Source: an uncultured Muribaculaceae bacterium (GTDB lineage: Bacteria; Bacteroidota; Bacteroidia; Bacteroidales; Muribaculaceae). From it: 33,322 nt of DNA. A model generated the notes under the pieces. It worked only from the letters and a program-made list of their open reading frames with translations. It was not told the origin of the DNA and did no database searches. This document shows, one piece after another, positions 32,840 to 33,322 of the stretch. The stretch is taken from contig CAJUFH010000031.1 in assembly GCA_910585755.1 (NCBI GenBank), positions 1-33,322 of the forward strand. Direction: 5' to 3'. The position numbers were made by a program, and so were the translations under genes. Positions within the stretch are counted from its first letter, which is position 1, and every line of letters starts with the position of its first letter.

Positions 32840-32845
32840 TCAAAT

Positions 32846-32930
32846 CAATAATTCTTCCATTAGGGCATTTGCCCAATGGTTCTTATTGGTTTGACTTGGG
32901 AGAGGGGGTGGTTCCCCTCTCCTTTTTTTC
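32846..32930 (+). ncRNA. Candidate small RNA or attenuator leader
   Basis: From the promoter above, a transcript of about 85 nt would run into a perfect terminator (32899-32929). Before it, CCATT-a-GGGC-attt-GCCC-AATGG (32857-32879) can form one hairpin, and CCAAT (32873-32877) with ATTGG (32885-32889) a competing one. The alpha-CTD gene begins just 9 nt after the terminator, so this may be a stand-alone RNA or an attenuator. Confidence 0.5.
32899..32929 (+). terminator. Rho-independent terminator before the alpha-CTD gene
   Basis: GGAGAGGGG pairs perfectly with CCCCTCTCC (9 bp, 6-nt loop), followed by seven T. Confidence 0.9.
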
Positions 32931-32937
32931 ATTACTT

Positions 32938-33210
32938 ATGCGCGACACATCAAAAACAGATCTGAATTTTGACCGATACGATGAGATGAGGCTGCATATG
33001 GAACTGCTCCTATCTTCGTCAATTGCCGATTTCGACATTCCGTTAAGAATAGCCATACCTCTTGACAATGCCGGTATCCGGCGGTTGAAGGATTTGACAT
33101 CTCTTTCACGCAATGACCTTCTCTCGATCAACCGTCTTGGAGAAAAAGCTGTGAATGAAATCGAACGGATTCTTCAACATTTGGGACTGCATCTCGGTGT
33201 AAAATATTAA
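32938..33210 (+). CDS. Stand-alone RNA polymerase alpha C-terminal domain-like protein
   Basis: With the ATG at 32938 the protein is 90 residues; an upstream TTG frame would read through the terminator and is rejected. Residues about 30-90 resemble the alpha-CTD: a PLRIAIPLDNAGIRRLKDLTSLSRNDLL helix-hairpin-helix block followed by INRLGEKAVNEIERILQHLGLHLG, matching the NLGRKSLNEI region that contacts UP-element DNA and activators. There is no alpha N-terminal domain. It may bind DNA or polymerase partners on its own and could regulate transcription locally. Lineage-specific stand-alone copies occur next to integrases. Confidence 0.7.
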   Translation: MRDTSKTDLNFDRYDEMRLHMELLLSSSIADFDIPLRIAIPLDNAGIRRLKDLTSLSRNDLLSINRLGEKAVNEIERILQHLGLHLGVKY

Positions 33211-33233
33211 AAAGGGCTGTCAATGGACAGCCC
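33201..33233 (-). terminator. Minus-strand terminator for a gene beyond the right edge
   Basis: GGGCTGTC pairs perfectly with GACAGCCC (4-nt loop); on the minus strand it is followed by TTTTTAATATTTT. It overlaps the end of the alpha-CTD gene, and its own gene would start outside the window. Confidence 0.7.
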
Positions 33234-33240
33234 AGCGGAA

Positions 33241-33322
33241 TGCTACACGTCATCACGCACATCATCAGATGGAAAACCCAGGCGCGGATGACCCCTGGGG
33301 CCAGGTTGATTTGACCCCCGAA
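33241..33322 (-). mobile_element. Possible end of an insertion sequence (IS21-like), truncated
   Basis: On the minus strand, two GGGGTCA units lie close together at the right edge, as in the ends of IS21-type elements, and a short frame (SGVKSTWPQGSSAPGFSI then stop) closes before them. Only about 80 nt are visible, so this is weak. Confidence 0.2.

Noticed and set aside
32869..32937. TTG start adding 23 residues to the alpha-CTD protein
   Set aside because: The added codons cover the terminator hairpin and T tract; the ATG at 32938 is preferred.
33241..33322. Transfer-messenger or other stable RNA gene at the right edge
   Set aside because: No tRNA-like fold or conserved ends could be made out in the 80 visible bases.

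Overview
The window looks like the chromosome of a GC-rich Bacteroidales bacterium, probably close to Muribaculaceae. This rests on promoters of the Bacteroidota type (TTTG, 19-21 nt, TAnnTTTG), a ribosomal protein S16 with a long alanine/glutamate tail, a DUF5606 gene, an HU/CCDC81-like plus SPOR membrane protein, and lineage-typical tyrosine recombinases. The genus assignment is inference; no rRNA or tRNA gene is visible.

Left part (1-15.5 kb), mostly housekeeping: the end of a permease, rpsP, efp (minus strand), ftsK, a LolA-like carrier gene and trxB. Next is a minus-strand redox cluster of a thioredoxin with a CPHC active site, a C39-like/VKOR membrane oxidoreductase and an unannotated 52-codon ORF starting 3 nt after the VKOR stop. 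Then come the HU-SPOR gene, a tight run of nitroreductase, DUF2520, KdsC-type phosphatase and Maf, an opposed ATP-grasp-like gene, and mutL-coaE joined by an ATGA overlap.

Repeat hot spot (16.13-17.2 kb): about 1.1 kb without a credible gene holds four kinds of inverted repeat. They are three blocks of a 9-nt-period repeat built around one shared palindrome, a perfect 23-bp inverted repeat, a 63-bp inverted repeat with 5 mismatches, and a nested palindromic element whose second copy (inverted) lies at 1155-1377 between rpsP and efp. Between the two copies, two bases differ, and each change is matched in the opposite arm.

Middle (17.2-20.7 kb): DUF5606 and an AlkD-like DNA glycosylase from divergent promoters, a lipoprotein nitroreductase, a DUF488 protein and an EamA transporter.

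Right part (20.65-32.8 kb), accessory: two tyrosine recombinases facing outward bracket a TetR-led minus-strand efflux operon (TetR, TolC, lipoprotein HlyD, two ABC ATPases, two ABC-2 permeases), followed on the plus strand by Nudix, FNT channel, LysE exporter and CBM9-like genes. The efflux operon is almost gapless and has a candidate TetR operator in its leader. After the second recombinase, which lacks the usual first catalytic arginine, lies a short promoter-hairpin-terminator unit (candidate small RNA or attenuator) and a 90-residue stand-alone protein resembling the RNA polymerase alpha C-terminal domain. The extreme right edge holds a minus-strand terminator and possibly the end of an insertion sequence.
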